A stretch of 32,092 nucleotides of DNA. It comes from Halobacteriales archaeon QH_2_65_14 (GTDB taxonomy: Archaea; Halobacteriota; Halobacteria; Halobacteriales; Haloarculaceae). Each line of letters starts with the position of its first letter. The first letter of the stretch is position 1. The stretch lies in contig PXQO01000029.1 in assembly GCA_003021285.1 (NCBI GenBank), positions 1 to 32,092 on the forward strand, given 5' to 3'. Positions 1 to 9,695 of this stretch are shown piece by piece. The notes beneath the pieces are model-generated. The model made no database searches, was not told the DNA's origin, and saw only the letters and a program-made list of their open reading frames with translations. Position numbers and translations under genes: made by a program.

Positions 1-1
1 G

Positions 2-616
2 GTGACGCTGACGGGCGATCTGCTGTTTTACTACGTCGCCCTGGGGACGCTCGTCGCCTCGTTTTTCCTCACCCGGCGGATTCTCAACTCGCCGTTCGGG
101 GCCGTCCTCAAGGGGATCCGCGAGAACGAGGAGCGAGTCCGGTTTCTGGGGTACAACCCGACCGTCTACAAGCGGCGGGCGTTCACCGTTAGCGGCATCT
201 TCGCAACGCTGGCGGGCGTCCTGTTTGCGCTCCAGCGCGGGTTCGTCTCGCCCGAGGCCGCCGAGTGGCTCAAGTCCGGCGAGGTGCTCGTGATGGTTAT
301 CCTCGGCGGCCTGGGGACGCTGTTCGGCCCCATCATGGGCGCGTTCGCCTTCTTCGGCCTGGAGGAACTCGTCCAGAACGGCACGCTGGTGGCCCCGCTC
401 GTCTGGCTGTTCTCCCTGGTCGGACTCGAACAGCATCTCACGGACGTCACCGACCGCTGGCGGCTGGTGCTGGGAACCATCTTCGTGCTGTTCGTCATCT
501 TCCTGCCGAGTGGCATCGTCTCGATTCCCGCGAAAGCCGACGAACTGATCGACGAGCACCGCCGGTCGCGGACCGCGCCCGAACCCGGCGACGCGGGCGA
601 GGGAGGTGACGACTGA
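2..616 (+). CDS. livM: Branched-chain amino acid ABC transporter permease (LivM family), 5'-truncated by window edge
   Basis: Hydrophobic permease ORF with ILNSPFGAVLKGIRENEERVRFLGYNP and LGGLGTLFGPIMGA motifs; followed by two ABC ATPases of the Liv type. Confidence 0.9.
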   Translation: MTLTGDLLFYYVALGTLVASFFLTRRILNSPFGAVLKGIRENEERVRFLGYNPTVYKRRAFTVSGIFATLAGVLFALQRGFVSPEAAEWLKSGEVLVMVILGGLGTLFGPIMGAFAFFGLEELVQNGTLVAPLVWLFSLVGLEQHLTDVTDRWRLVLGTIFVLFVIFLPSGIVSIPAKADELIDEHRRSRTAPEPGDAGEGGDD

Positions 617-1431
617 TGAGTACGACCGACACAAAGCGGGGCGACGAACCGGCGTCGGACCTCGACCGGACGGACGCCATTCTCCGGACGGAGAACCTGA
701 TCAAGACGTTCGGGAGTTTCGCCGCCATCGACGGGGTGAACATCGCCGTCGAGCGCGGCGAGTTCCGCAGCATCATCGGCCCGAACGGCGCGGGCAAGAC
801 CACGCTGTTCAACCTCGTCTCGGGTGCACTCCCGGCGACCGCCGGGAGCGTGTACTTCGACGGCGAGGAGATAACCGACCTCCCGCCCCAGGAACGCATC
901 CGTCGGGGGATGGGCCGGTCGTTCCAGATATCGAACATCTTCGGCGGTCTCACGGTCCGCGAGAACGTCCGGCTGGCCGCCCAGGCGCGCCACCGCGGGG
1001 AGTACAGCTTCCTCGAATCGCTGTTCAAGCCGACCGACCGCTACGAGGACATCGACGCGGACACCGACGGAATCATCGACCGGATCGGCCTCGCCGACGT
1101 CGCCGAGGAGCACGCGGCAGCACTGCCCTACGGCGACAAGCGCCGGCTGGAAATCGGCGTCGTGCTGGCGACCGACCACGACCTCGTGTTGTTCGACGAG
1201 CCGACAGCCGGGATGGGCCCCCAGGAGACCGACGACACCATCGACCTGATTCAGGAGGTGCTGGCCGACCAGACGCTCGTGCTGGTCGAACACGACATCG
1301 AACTCGTCATGGAACTCTCGGACACCATCACCGTGTTACATCAGGGGCAGGTGCTGGCCGAAGGCACGCCCGAGGAGGTCGCTGACGACCGGGACGTCCA
1401 GGACGCCTACCTCGGAGGTGTCGTCGAATGA
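616..1431 (+). CDS. livG: Branched-chain amino acid ABC transporter ATP-binding protein (LivG type)
   Basis: Walker A GPNGAGKTT, LPYGDKRRLEIG signature, LVLFDEPTAGMGP Walker B, VEHDIELVMELSD. Confidence 0.93.
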   Translation: MSTTDTKRGDEPASDLDRTDAILRTENLIKTFGSFAAIDGVNIAVERGEFRSIIGPNGAGKTTLFNLVSGALPATAGSVYFDGEEITDLPPQERIRRGMGRSFQISNIFGGLTVRENVRLAAQARHRGEYSFLESLFKPTDRYEDIDADTDGIIDRIGLADVAEEHAAALPYGDKRRLEIGVVLATDHDLVLFDEPTAGMGPQETDDTIDLIQEVLADQTLVLVEHDIELVMELSDTITVLHQGQVLAEGTPEEVADDRDVQDAYLGGVVE

Positions 1432-2195
1432 GCGACGAGCGGTCGGACGACCGGCCGGCGGACACCAGGCCGGCGACCGACGTGCCGGTTCTCTCGGTCG
1501 AGAACGTCACGGCGGGCTACGGCGAGACGACCGTGTTGCGTGACATCTCGCTGTCGATGGACGAGGGCGAGGTCGTGTCGCTGGTCGGGCGCAACGGCGC
1601 GGGCAAGACGACGACGCTCCGGACCATCAACGGCATCCTCCACCCGACGTCGGGGTCGGTCGTCTACCGCGGCGAGGACGTCTCGACGCTCGGCCCCGCC
1701 GAGACCGCCCAGCGGGGCATCTCGCTTGTCCCCGAGGAGCGCCAGATATTCCCCGAGTTGACCGTCATGGAGAACCTCCGGCTGGCCGACCACGGCGGTG
1801 CCGACGACGTTGAGTCGATGGCGATTGGAGAGGCCCTGGAGATGTTCGAGAACCTCAAAGACCGGACGGGCAACCCCGGCTCATCGCTGTCGGGCGGCGA
1901 ACAGCAGATGCTCGCCATCGCCCGGGCGCTGGTCGCCGGGGCCGACCTGATGTTGCTGGACGAACCGACCGAGGGGCTCGCGCCCTACATCGTCCAGGAC
2001 GTGATGGACATCGTCGCCGAACTCGACGAGCGGGGCATCACGGTCCTCCTGGTCGAGCAGAACGTCCACGTCGCGCTCGAACTCGCCGACCGCAACTACG
2101 TCATCGACCGCGGCGAAATCGTCTGGGAGGGCTCCTCAGCGGACCTCGAAGACAACGAGGCGATCCTCGACCGGTATCTGGGGGTGAGCGTCTGA
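1428..2195 (+). CDS. livF: Branched-chain amino acid ABC transporter ATP-binding protein (LivF type)
   Basis: Walker A GRNGAGKTTT, LSGGEQQMLAIARAL, LLDEPTEGLAP; ATGA overlap with upstream gene. Confidence 0.93.
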   Translation: MSDERSDDRPADTRPATDVPVLSVENVTAGYGETTVLRDISLSMDEGEVVSLVGRNGAGKTTTLRTINGILHPTSGSVVYRGEDVSTLGPAETAQRGISLVPEERQIFPELTVMENLRLADHGGADDVESMAIGEALEMFENLKDRTGNPGSSLSGGEQQMLAIARALVAGADLMLLDEPTEGLAPYIVQDVMDIVAELDERGITVLLVEQNVHVALELADRNYVIDRGEIVWEGSSADLEDNEAILDRYLGVSV

Positions 2196-2197
2196 CG

Positions 2198-2629
2198 ATG
2201 AGCCCCGCGGCCGACGAGCCTCCGAGCCACGGCACGCCCATCCGCGTCGACCACGCCGGCATCGCCGTCGAGTCGATACCCGAGGCCGAGCCGGTGTTGT
2301 TCGCGCTGGGCTGTGAGAAGCGCATCGAGGAGTCGGTCGAGGGGCGGTTCCGATGGGCACAGTACGACTTCGGTCGGGACGCCTCGCGGCTGGAACTCAT
2401 CGCACCCGAAGCCGACGAGGACATCGACGCCGTCGTGGCGGCACTGGAGGCCGCGGATATCGACGTCGTCGAGTACACCGAGTTCGCGGACTGGACCGAA
2501 GCGTTCGTCTCGCCGACCAACCCGACGGGGACGCTCTTTCAGCTCATGGAGTACCACGACAGCTACGACGAGGGCCGACCGCCGGCCGAGGTGCTGTATG
2601 TCGACGGCGACCGGCTCGACGGAGGTTGA
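2198..2629 (+). CDS. VOC family protein (methylmalonyl-CoA epimerase/glyoxalase-like), apparently shortened internally
   Basis: RVDHAGIAVESIPEAEPVLFALG start and FVSPTNPTGTLFQLMEYHDSY end typical of the family; central segment unusually short. Confidence 0.75.
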   Translation: MSPAADEPPSHGTPIRVDHAGIAVESIPEAEPVLFALGCEKRIEESVEGRFRWAQYDFGRDASRLELIAPEADEDIDAVVAALEAADIDVVEYTEFADWTEAFVSPTNPTGTLFQLMEYHDSYDEGRPPAEVLYVDGDRLDGG

Positions 2630-2682
2630 ATGCCGCGCTACCCGAACCGTTTTTACCGCTGTCACATAATCTCTCACGTGAT

Positions 2683-3972
2683 ATGGTCTACAACGAGGTC
2701 GAGGTGGTCGACCGGTCCGAACTGACCGAACTACAGACCGACCGACTCCGGGAGACGGTCGAGCGCGCCTACGAGAACGTCCCCTTCTACCGGAAGAGGA
2801 TGGACGAGATGGGGGTAGCGCCTGCGGACATCCAGCACGTCGAGGACGTCCGGAAGCTTCCGATGACGACCAAGGAGGACTTCCGCGACGAGTACCCCGA
2901 CGGGCTGTTCGCCGTCGACCACGAGGACGTCCGGCGGATTCACGCCTCGTCGGGCACGACCGGCAAGCCGAAAATCGTCGCCTACACCGACGACGACCTC
3001 GCGGTCTGGCGGGAGGTGATGGCGCGGTCGCTTGCGGCGGCGGGGGTCGAACCCGGCGACACGTTCCAGAACGCCTACGGCTACGGCCTGTTCACCGGGG
3101 GGCTGGGCTTTCACGACGGCGTCGAGGAACTCGGTGCCACGGTGCTCCCCATCGGCGGCGGCGACACGAAAAAACAGATCGAGATGCTCCAGGACCTCGA
3201 AAGCGACGCGATGGGGTGTACGCCGTCATACTGCCTGTATCTTGCCGAGAAGGCCGAGGAGCGGGGCATCGACCCCACCGAGTTCTCCCTCTCGACGGTC
3301 GTCATCGGTGCCGAACCGTTCACCGACGCCATGCGCGACGAAATCGAGGAGGCGCTCGACGTGACCGCCATCGACATCTACGGACTCTCGGAACTCATCG
3401 GCCCGGGGGTTTCCGTGGAGTGTGCCAAGGCCCAGGAGGGACTGCACGTCTGGGAGGACCACTTCTACCCCGAAGTCGTCGACCCCGAGACGGGCGAGCC
3501 AGTCGAGGAAGGCGAGAGCGGCGAACTCGTGTTGACGTCGCTGACGAAACAGGCGCTGCCGGTGTTGCGCTACCGGACCGGCGACATGACGTCGCTCACG
3601 CGGGATATCTGTGAGTGCGGTCGGGTCTGTGCCCGGATGGACAACGTCAGGGGCCGCTCCGACGACCTGCTCATCGTCCGCGGGGTCAACGTGTACCCGA
3701 GCCAGATCGAGGAGATCATCCTCGACTTCGAGGAGGTCGCCCCCCACTACCGCATCGACCTCTACCGCGAGGGGAACCTCGACGAACTCGAACTCACCGT
3801 CGAACTCGTCGAGTCGTTCGACGGCGACATCGACGACCTCCGCGACCGGATCGTCTCCGACCTCAAAAGCGTGCTCGCGCTAACCCCCGACGAGGTCGAA
3901 ATCGTCCAGCCCGGCGGTATTGATCGCCAGGAGACGGGGAAAGTGAAACGCGTCTGGGACCACCGCGAGTGA
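2683..3972 (+). CDS. paaK: Phenylacetate--CoA ligase family protein (AMP-dependent synthetase)
   Basis: HASSGTTGKPKIVAYT, YGLSELIGPGVS, YRTGDMTSLT, VRGVNVYPSQIEE motifs; ATG at 2683. Confidence 0.9.
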   Translation: MVYNEVEVVDRSELTELQTDRLRETVERAYENVPFYRKRMDEMGVAPADIQHVEDVRKLPMTTKEDFRDEYPDGLFAVDHEDVRRIHASSGTTGKPKIVAYTDDDLAVWREVMARSLAAAGVEPGDTFQNAYGYGLFTGGLGFHDGVEELGATVLPIGGGDTKKQIEMLQDLESDAMGCTPSYCLYLAEKAEERGIDPTEFSLSTVVIGAEPFTDAMRDEIEEALDVTAIDIYGLSELIGPGVSVECAKAQEGLHVWEDHFYPEVVDPETGEPVEEGESGELVLTSLTKQALPVLRYRTGDMTSLTRDICECGRVCARMDNVRGRSDDLLIVRGVNVYPSQIEEIILDFEEVAPHYRIDLYREGNLDELELTVELVESFDGDIDDLRDRIVSDLKSVLALTPDEVEIVQPGGIDRQETGKVKRVWDHRE

Positions 3973-3984
3973 CCTACAACCGGC

Positions 3985-4383
3985 CTATCCCGGCCGGTAG
4001 ACCCGGCCGCGGAACGTGGCGATGCGGTCGTCGTTCTCGTCGGTGACGACCACCTCGTACTCGGCGGTTCGGCCGCCCAGGTGGGTCTCCTCGGCGGTCG
4101 CAGTCAGCGTCCCCCCGACGTCGACGGCGTCGAGATACGAGATGTTCGTCTCCAGCGCGACAGCCGTCTCGCCGCGGGAGTTGGAGGCGGCGGCGAAGGC
4201 CGCGTCGGCCAGCGAGTAGATGGTGCCGCCGTGGAGGGTTCCGTGGAAGTTCAAAAGCGACTCCGTGACCGTGAGTTCCGTCCGGGCGTGGCCGGGTTCC
4301 AGCGCCACGAGGTCGATGCCGAGACGCTCGCAGTACTGGTCGGCTTCGATGCGCTCGCGCGTCTCCGGGTCCACGTCGCTCAT
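3985..4383 (-). CDS. PaaI family hotdog-fold thioesterase
   Basis: LLNFHGTLHGGTIYSLADAAFAAASNS hotdog motif; ATG at 4383. Confidence 0.88.
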   Translation of the reverse strand: MSDVDPETRERIEADQYCERLGIDLVALEPGHARTELTVTESLLNFHGTLHGGTIYSLADAAFAAASNSRGETAVALETNISYLDAVDVGGTLTATAEETHLGGRTAEYEVVVTDENDDRIATFRGRVYRPG

Positions 4384-4467
4384 GGTTTGCGTTTGGACAG
4401 CGGGAGCAAATAGACACTGGTCCAGGCGGGTGTATCTGGGGGGCGAGGTCTGCTGGAAGTGCCGGGA

Positions 4468-4539
4468 ACAGCAAGAAAACCCCGATGCTGTCGACTCGGG
4501 AGGCCCGGACGGGTAAGCGACCGGGGGCTTTCTTGCTGT
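4468..4539. repeat. Imperfect inverted repeat (acagcaagaaaaccccg ... cgggggctttcttgctgt)
   Basis: Arms 4468-4484 and 4522-4539 are near-perfect reverse complements; same core recurs at 15928, 16062 and 16139. Confidence 0.75.
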
Positions 4540-4541
4540 CT

Positions 4542-5583
4542 TCAGTCCCGACAGCAGAAACACCGACAAACCGGATGGGGAGAACCGGGCCACCCCGGTG
4601 CTATGGCTGCCAGCCGATCGAGCGGACTCGACGGGAGTCCGGCCGTGGGCTTTGGGGCATTGTAGCCGCCGGGTGCGACGTCGTTGGGGCCGTCCGGGTA
4701 GAACAGCGAGGCCAGCGTCTGTATCTGGGTCCGGCCCACATCGAGTTCGAACTGCCCGCCGCCGTACAGCCTGACGTCCCGCTCGGCACAGTACTCCAGC
4801 GTTTCGAACAGCGACTCGACGGTGCCAAAGCGCGACGGTTTGATGTTCAGCCACCGCGGTTCGAACGTGAGGTCCTCGATGCTCCCGACGCCGGTAATCG
4901 GCGAGTCCCAGGAGATGCGGTTCTCGTGTCCCGCCAGGATCGGTCTCGTTTCGTCCGTCACGCCCGGGTCCTCGATGACGGCGTCGGGGAACGCCTCGAC
5001 CAGCAACTCGTAGAGGGTCGGGTCGGGGGGGTTGTCGACACTCGTCCCCTCGTAGTGGGCCTTCAGGTCGAGTATCTCGACCGCGTCGGTCGCCGCGAGC
5101 GCGTCGACGAGGGGCCGGTCCCAGCCGGGTCCCGGGTCGAGTTTGAACCCCAGCCCCGGGTCGATTTCCAGCCAGCGCTCGACGCGGTCGGGCGTCGGCA
5201 GGCCCTCGTCCTCGACGTCGCTCAGCCGGGTGCTCACCACGAACCGGACCGGGTCGTGGGTGCGCGCTCTCGAACCCCCAGCGCCGGTAGTGGTAAAACG
5301 CCTCCCTGTCAGGTTCCGTCGGAAACAGCGCCGCCCCGTCGAGTTCCTCCGAGAACGAATCGAGGGTGTAGCTTCCCGTCGGGCGTTCGAGGCGCTCCCA
5401 CCGCTCGGGGTCGTGTTCGGTCGCCTCGTAGGTGACGTCCTCGCCGCGGCCGGCCACCCCGTCACCCGAGAGCGTGATGACCGTCGTTGCCCGGGTGAAC
5501 CCGCTGGACGTCTCCCGCTCGCGTCGCTCGAAGTCGACCGATTCCACCTGGAGCGACAGGTCGGCGATGTCGGCGTAGCTCAT
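4542..5583 (-). pseudogene. Enolase-superfamily (mandelate racemase/OSBS-like) protein, frameshifted
   Basis: N-terminal half in one frame (MSYADIADLSLQVESVDFERRE...YHYRRWGFESA), C-terminal half in another (HDPVRFVVSTRLSDVEDEG...FELDVGRTQIQTLASLFYPDGPNDVAPGGYN); frame switch near 5255-5270. Confidence 0.8.
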
Positions 5584-5711
5584 GGTCCCTCTCTCGGCTG
5601 GCGGCGGCTTAACCCCGTCGCTCCCGAAGGCGGCAATACGGCCCCGTTACGGCGCGCGACCGTCTCGACGGAATCGGAAACGCTTAACCGCACCGACGAC
5701 AACCCGGAGAT

Positions 5712-5861
5712 ATGGCTACGTTCGACAAGGCGGAAGACCGAATCTTCACGACGCAAATCTGTATGCGCTGTAACGCCCGAAACCCCCAGCGTGCGGAGAA
5801 CTGCCGGAAATGCGGCTACGGCAACCTCCGACCGAAGGCCCGCGAGACCCGCAGCGCCTGA
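5712..5861 (+). CDS. rpl40e: 50S ribosomal protein L40e
   Basis: 49-aa [52 protein letters not shown] with CxxC...CxxC zinc ribbon; below the length cut-off of the ORF track. Confidence 0.95.
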   Translation: MATFDKAEDRIFTTQICMRCNARNPQRAENCRKCGYGNLRPKARETRSA

Positions 5862-6115
5862 CCCGGCGAGACATCTCCCGACTCCTGTGATTTCGCTTTC
5901 CTTCCCGGTCTGGGGCGCTACACCGGTCCCCGTTCGCGTCCGGTTCGCCCACCGTTGGCCTATCGCAATGGCACCGCACCGACCGGGAGTGACGCTCGCG
6001 GGTCGCGGTTCGACGTCCCCCCTCGGTCGGACGCGCCCTGCAGTCTGTCATCTGTCGATATCCACCACCATCTCTCCCCCTCGGACGCGACACGCGTCCC
6101 GGGTGACAGTCGGCG

Positions 6116-6727
6116 TCACTCGTCCGGGTATTTCGGCTCGCGCTTCTGTGCCCGCGAGAGCGCCCGCTCTCCGACTTCGTGGACGTCGCCGCTGAAGGCG
6201 TCGCCGTGTCCCGCGTACATCGCGTCGATGCTGTCGGGCATTCGCGCCAGTAGCTCCTGGATACTCTCGATGAGTCGCTGGCGCGACTGCCCGGGGTAGT
6301 CCGTCCGGCCGAAGCTTCCGTCGTCGAACGCGCCGTCGTTGTAGACGACGACGTCCCCCGAGAACAGCGACCGGTCGCCGACGAGCGAGACGTGGTCGTC
6401 GGCGTGGCCCGGCGTGTGGACGACCTCGCACGTCTCGTCGCCGACGCGGAGTTCGTCGCCGTCGTCGATGTCGTGGGTCCGGCGGGGATGGTCGGCGTAG
6501 GCATAACAGTCGGCGTCGAACGCCGACACCACTGCGTCGAGTTCGCTCACGTGGTCGCCGTGCTGGTGGGTGAGTACCACCCTGTCGAGGTCGTCGACGT
6601 GCTCGCGGACGACGTCCTCGACACCCGACATCGCACCCGCGTCGACGAGTGTCGGCACTTCCCCGAGCGCGAGATACGCGTTCGCCGTGAACACCTCGGC
6701 GTCTTCCGTCACGTTGATGACGTTCAT
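6116..6727 (-). CDS. MBL-fold metallo-hydrolase
   Basis: LTHQHGDHV, HTPGHADDHVSL, SGDVV, AGHGD motifs. Confidence 0.92.
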   Translation of the reverse strand: MNVINVTEDAEVFTANAYLALGEVPTLVDAGAMSGVEDVVREHVDDLDRVVLTHQHGDHVSELDAVVSAFDADCYAYADHPRRTHDIDDGDELRVGDETCEVVHTPGHADDHVSLVGDRSLFSGDVVVYNDGAFDDGSFGRTDYPGQSRQRLIESIQELLARMPDSIDAMYAGHGDAFSGDVHEVGERALSRAQKREPKYPDE

Positions 6728-6817
6728 ATCCGGAGGCACGACCGCCGCCGGCTTGAAGCTAGTGACCGACCCGACCGGCCACGGAGTTCTTTTGTTCCTG
6801 CCGCCGATAGCCGGCGT

Positions 6818-7498
6818 ATGGATTTCGAGGAGTTCGTCCTCGCCGCGGTCACCTCGGACCTGTCCAGCCTCGCCGGGGCGCGCGAGTACGCCGACGCCGT
6901 CGAGTTCCGGACTGACCTGGCGTCCGGGGGAGTCGGGATGCTCGCGGCGTACGACGGCGACCTGCCGCTGCTGGTCACCAACCGTCTCGACCGCGAGGGC
7001 GGCGAGGCAGCCCCGACTCCGGAGCGACTCGACGTCCTGTGTCGGGCCATCGAACAGCCCGCCGTCGAGGCCGTCGACGTCGAACTGTCGTCCATCAGGG
7101 AGGGCGAGGGGGTACGCGTCGTGAGACATGCCCGGGAACGGGACGTCGCTGTCGTCGTCTCGGCACACGACTTCGACAGAACGCCCGACCGGGAGCGCCT
7201 CCGGGAGATACTTTCGGCGGCCAGCGACTGGGGGACAGTCGCGAAACTCGCCGTCACCGCAAAGACGCGCTCTGACGTGCTCGACCTGCTGGCCGTGACC
7301 CGGCAGGCGACTGCGGACGGCGAGCGGGTCGCAACGATGGCGATGGGCGAACCCGCCCGCCACTCCCGCGTCGTCGCGCCGCTGTACGGGTCGCGGCTCG
7401 GCTACGCACCCCTGGATGCGGGAGACGCAACCGCCCCCGGTCAGTACGACCTCGAAACGTTCCGGCGGCTTTACGAGGACCTGCGGGACCGCTCCTGA
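6818..7498 (+). CDS. aroD: Type I 3-dehydroquinate dehydratase
   Basis: ADAVEFRTDLA, VVSAHDF (catalytic His), AKLAVTAK (Schiff-base Lys), TMAMG..SR..APLYGSRLGYAPL, APGQYD. Confidence 0.88.
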   Translation: MDFEEFVLAAVTSDLSSLAGAREYADAVEFRTDLASGGVGMLAAYDGDLPLLVTNRLDREGGEAAPTPERLDVLCRAIEQPAVEAVDVELSSIREGEGVRVVRHARERDVAVVVSAHDFDRTPDRERLREILSAASDWGTVAKLAVTAKTRSDVLDLLAVTRQATADGERVATMAMGEPARHSRVVAPLYGSRLGYAPLDAGDATAPGQYDLETFRRLYEDLRDRS

Positions 7499-7557
7499 CG
7501 GACGGGACCGGACGCGGAGGGAAGCTTACATGGTCGTGCCGAACACAGGGGGCTGTT

Positions 7558-8001
7558 GTGAGCGGGAGGACCTCGAACAGCGAGACGACGTCGAACGGGG
7601 ACGTCTCCCGGAGGCGGCCGTGGATAGCGGTGGCGTTGACCATCGCGCTCCCGGGGCTCGGGCACGTCTATCTCCGGCGCTTCAAGCGTGCCGTGCTCTG
7701 GCTCGTCCTGTACGTCGCCTCGACGACGTTCCTGCTGTCGGACGAGACGATGCCCGACTCGCTCTCGGTCGAGGCGATCCGGTCGGCCGGCGAGGCGATC
7801 CCGATTGAGGTGACGATTTTGATCATCAGCATCTCGGCGCTCTGTCTCCTCGATGCGTACATGCTCGCCAGGGAGATAAACGACCGCGCGAGACGCGCCA
7901 GCGGCGAGGCCCCTGCCCACTGTCCGAACTGTGGCGAGGAACTCGACGCGGACCTGAACTTCTGTCACTGGTGTACGGCGCGGCTCGACAGCGAGGAGTG
8001 A
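7558..8001 (+). CDS. Membrane protein with C-terminal zinc ribbon
   Basis: GTG start; LPGLGHVYLRRFKRAVLW transmembrane region and HCPNCGEELDADLNFCHWC ribbon; lies between aroD and DHQ synthase II. Confidence 0.8.
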   Translation: MSGRTSNSETTSNGDVSRRRPWIAVALTIALPGLGHVYLRRFKRAVLWLVLYVASTTFLLSDETMPDSLSVEAIRSAGEAIPIEVTILIISISALCLLDAYMLAREINDRARRASGEAPAHCPNCGEELDADLNFCHWCTARLDSEE

Positions 8002-8008
8002 CCGGCTG

Positions 8009-9175
8009 TCACTTCTCGATGATGCTCTCGTCGACGGCTTCACCGAAGTGCCGGGCGGTGTCCTCGTAGTAGATGCGGACCTCGTCCCCGGGTTCGAGGT
8101 CGGTCACCGCCTCGCGCCCCTCCGGCGTGTTGACCTTGATGGTTTCGGCGTTCTGGAGGAGCGTCTCGACCCGGTCTCCGTCCTCGGTTTCGGCCTGCAC
8201 CCGGAACATCGGCCGCTTCTCGATTTTCGACCGGCCGACGATGGCCTCCCTGGTGGTGCCCTCGGCGTCGACGACCTGGACCTCGTCGCCGCTCGATAGC
8301 TCCGAGAGGTAGTTCGTCTCGCCGTCGGGTGCGCGGACGTAGGCGTGGACGGCACCGGCGTTGACCCGGAACGGCCTGGACTCGACGTACGGCGAGTCTG
8401 CCGTTTCGGCGTGAACGAAAAAGAGCCCGCGAGCCATCGACCCGACGAGCATCCCCTCGTCGTCGTCCATGAGCGTGCCGGTGTCGATGCAGACGCGGTC
8501 GGCCGTCCCGGTCGCCTCGACGGCGGTCACCTCCGCCCACTCCAGGTCGAGTTGCTCGCGGTCGATGGTCTCGCTCACCTCGACCGTGCGCCGTATCTCG
8601 CCGGGGTCGTCGCTGTCGAGCAACACGCCGTCGGCACCACGTTCGAGCGTCTCGAAGGCCGTCTGTGCCTCCTCGGCGTCCTGGACGCCAGCGACGAGCG
8701 TGGTCTCCTCCCCGATGCGCGCGACGAGGTTCTCCAGGGGGATGATTCGCCAGTCTTCCCCGACGACGAGGGTGTACTCGGCCTCCCTGGCGAGTTCTTC
8801 CGCGAACGCCTCGTACTCCTCGCCGAGAATCCGCACGTAGCCGCCCGTCGCGCCGCGGTCGTTGCGCCGGAGCGTCGAGAGGTCGGCCGACCCCGACAGG
8901 TCCGGGGGGAGGTCGACCGTCCCGTCGCCCTCGGCATTTTTCCCCACGACGGTCGCGTCGGCTTCGGCCTCGTTCGATTCCGCCTCCATCACGTGGACGT
9001 CGTCGCCGGCGAACGCGGCGACGTTGACCGCACCGAGCGAGCGCACGCGGTCGAGGTCCGCCTCGTCGACCAGCACCCAGTCGACGCCTGCCTCCAGCCC
9101 TGCGGTGATGCGCCGCTTTCGCTGTTCCCAGTCCCCGACGGTGTCGTCCGCTTTCAGCCAGACGGAGCGTGTCAT
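8009..9175 (-). CDS. aroB': 3-dehydroquinate synthase II (archaeal alternative shikimate pathway)
   Basis: MTRSVWLKADDTVGDWEQRKRRITAGLEAGVDWVLVD...ICIDTGTLM-like, GMLVGSMARGLFFVHAET, VNAGAVHAYVRAPDG, NAETIKVNTPEG. Confidence 0.93.
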   Translation of the reverse strand: MTRSVWLKADDTVGDWEQRKRRITAGLEAGVDWVLVDEADLDRVRSLGAVNVAAFAGDDVHVMEAESNEAEADATVVGKNAEGDGTVDLPPDLSGSADLSTLRRNDRGATGGYVRILGEEYEAFAEELAREAEYTLVVGEDWRIIPLENLVARIGEETTLVAGVQDAEEAQTAFETLERGADGVLLDSDDPGEIRRTVEVSETIDREQLDLEWAEVTAVEATGTADRVCIDTGTLMDDDEGMLVGSMARGLFFVHAETADSPYVESRPFRVNAGAVHAYVRAPDGETNYLSELSSGDEVQVVDAEGTTREAIVGRSKIEKRPMFRVQAETEDGDRVETLLQNAETIKVNTPEGREAVTDLEPGDEVRIYYEDTARHFGEAVDESIIEK

Positions 9176-9215
9176 GTGGATACGGTTGCGGGCGGGGGGC
9201 TTGAACGTGGCGGAA

Positions 9216-9359
9216 CTACTGGCGGTCGAGCGCTTCCCTGACGACGGCACTCGGCGTCTCGTACCCGTCACACACGGCCAGCCGGTCCATCTCGATGAGC
9301 AACTCCCGCGGGAACGCTACCTCGACCGTCTCGAATTCGTCGGTACCGTCGAGTGTCAT
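9216..9359 (-). CDS. Short ribbon-helix-helix (CopG-like) protein, solitary
   Basis: 47 aa MTLDGTDEFETVEVAFPRELLIEMDRLAVCDGYETPSAVVREALDRQ; beta strand then two-helix RHH pattern. Confidence 0.7.
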   Translation of the reverse strand: MTLDGTDEFETVEVAFPRELLIEMDRLAVCDGYETPSAVVREALDRQ

Positions 9360-9695
9360 GCTCCGACCCTCCGAACGCGACGACCATAAGTTTGCGTCGG
9401 ACGATTGACAGACCGCTGATGGTTCGGGGATGGCGATGCCGGGCCGCCGTACTCGCCGGGTCGCTCTCGACGTGCCCAACTGTGCGTTTCCGAGCGCGAT
9501 TTCAGACAATCGGCTGACACCAAGAAGTGACTGCTCGAACCGGACAATCCACTGTCACCGTCAGGGGAAAAACGCAAGATAGCGACCAGCTCAAATCGTC
9601 ATTGGCCCCATCTCTGCATGGCTAAAATAGCTATTTGTGCTAAAGACACCCTCTTTAGGATGGCCATTGTAGGGACGTTCAGGAGACAGGCAGTT

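Noticed and set aside
2353-3972. 539-aa ORF extending phenylacetate-CoA ligase upstream
   Set aside because: The N-terminal ~110 residues are an out-of-frame reading of the VOC gene; genuine start is ATG at 2683.
3985-5583. 532-aa minus-strand ORF joining enolase-like N-terminus and thioesterase
   Set aside because: Only an accident of frame: the N-terminal enolase-like frame reads through nonsense after ~5260 into the thioesterase frame; no real fusion.
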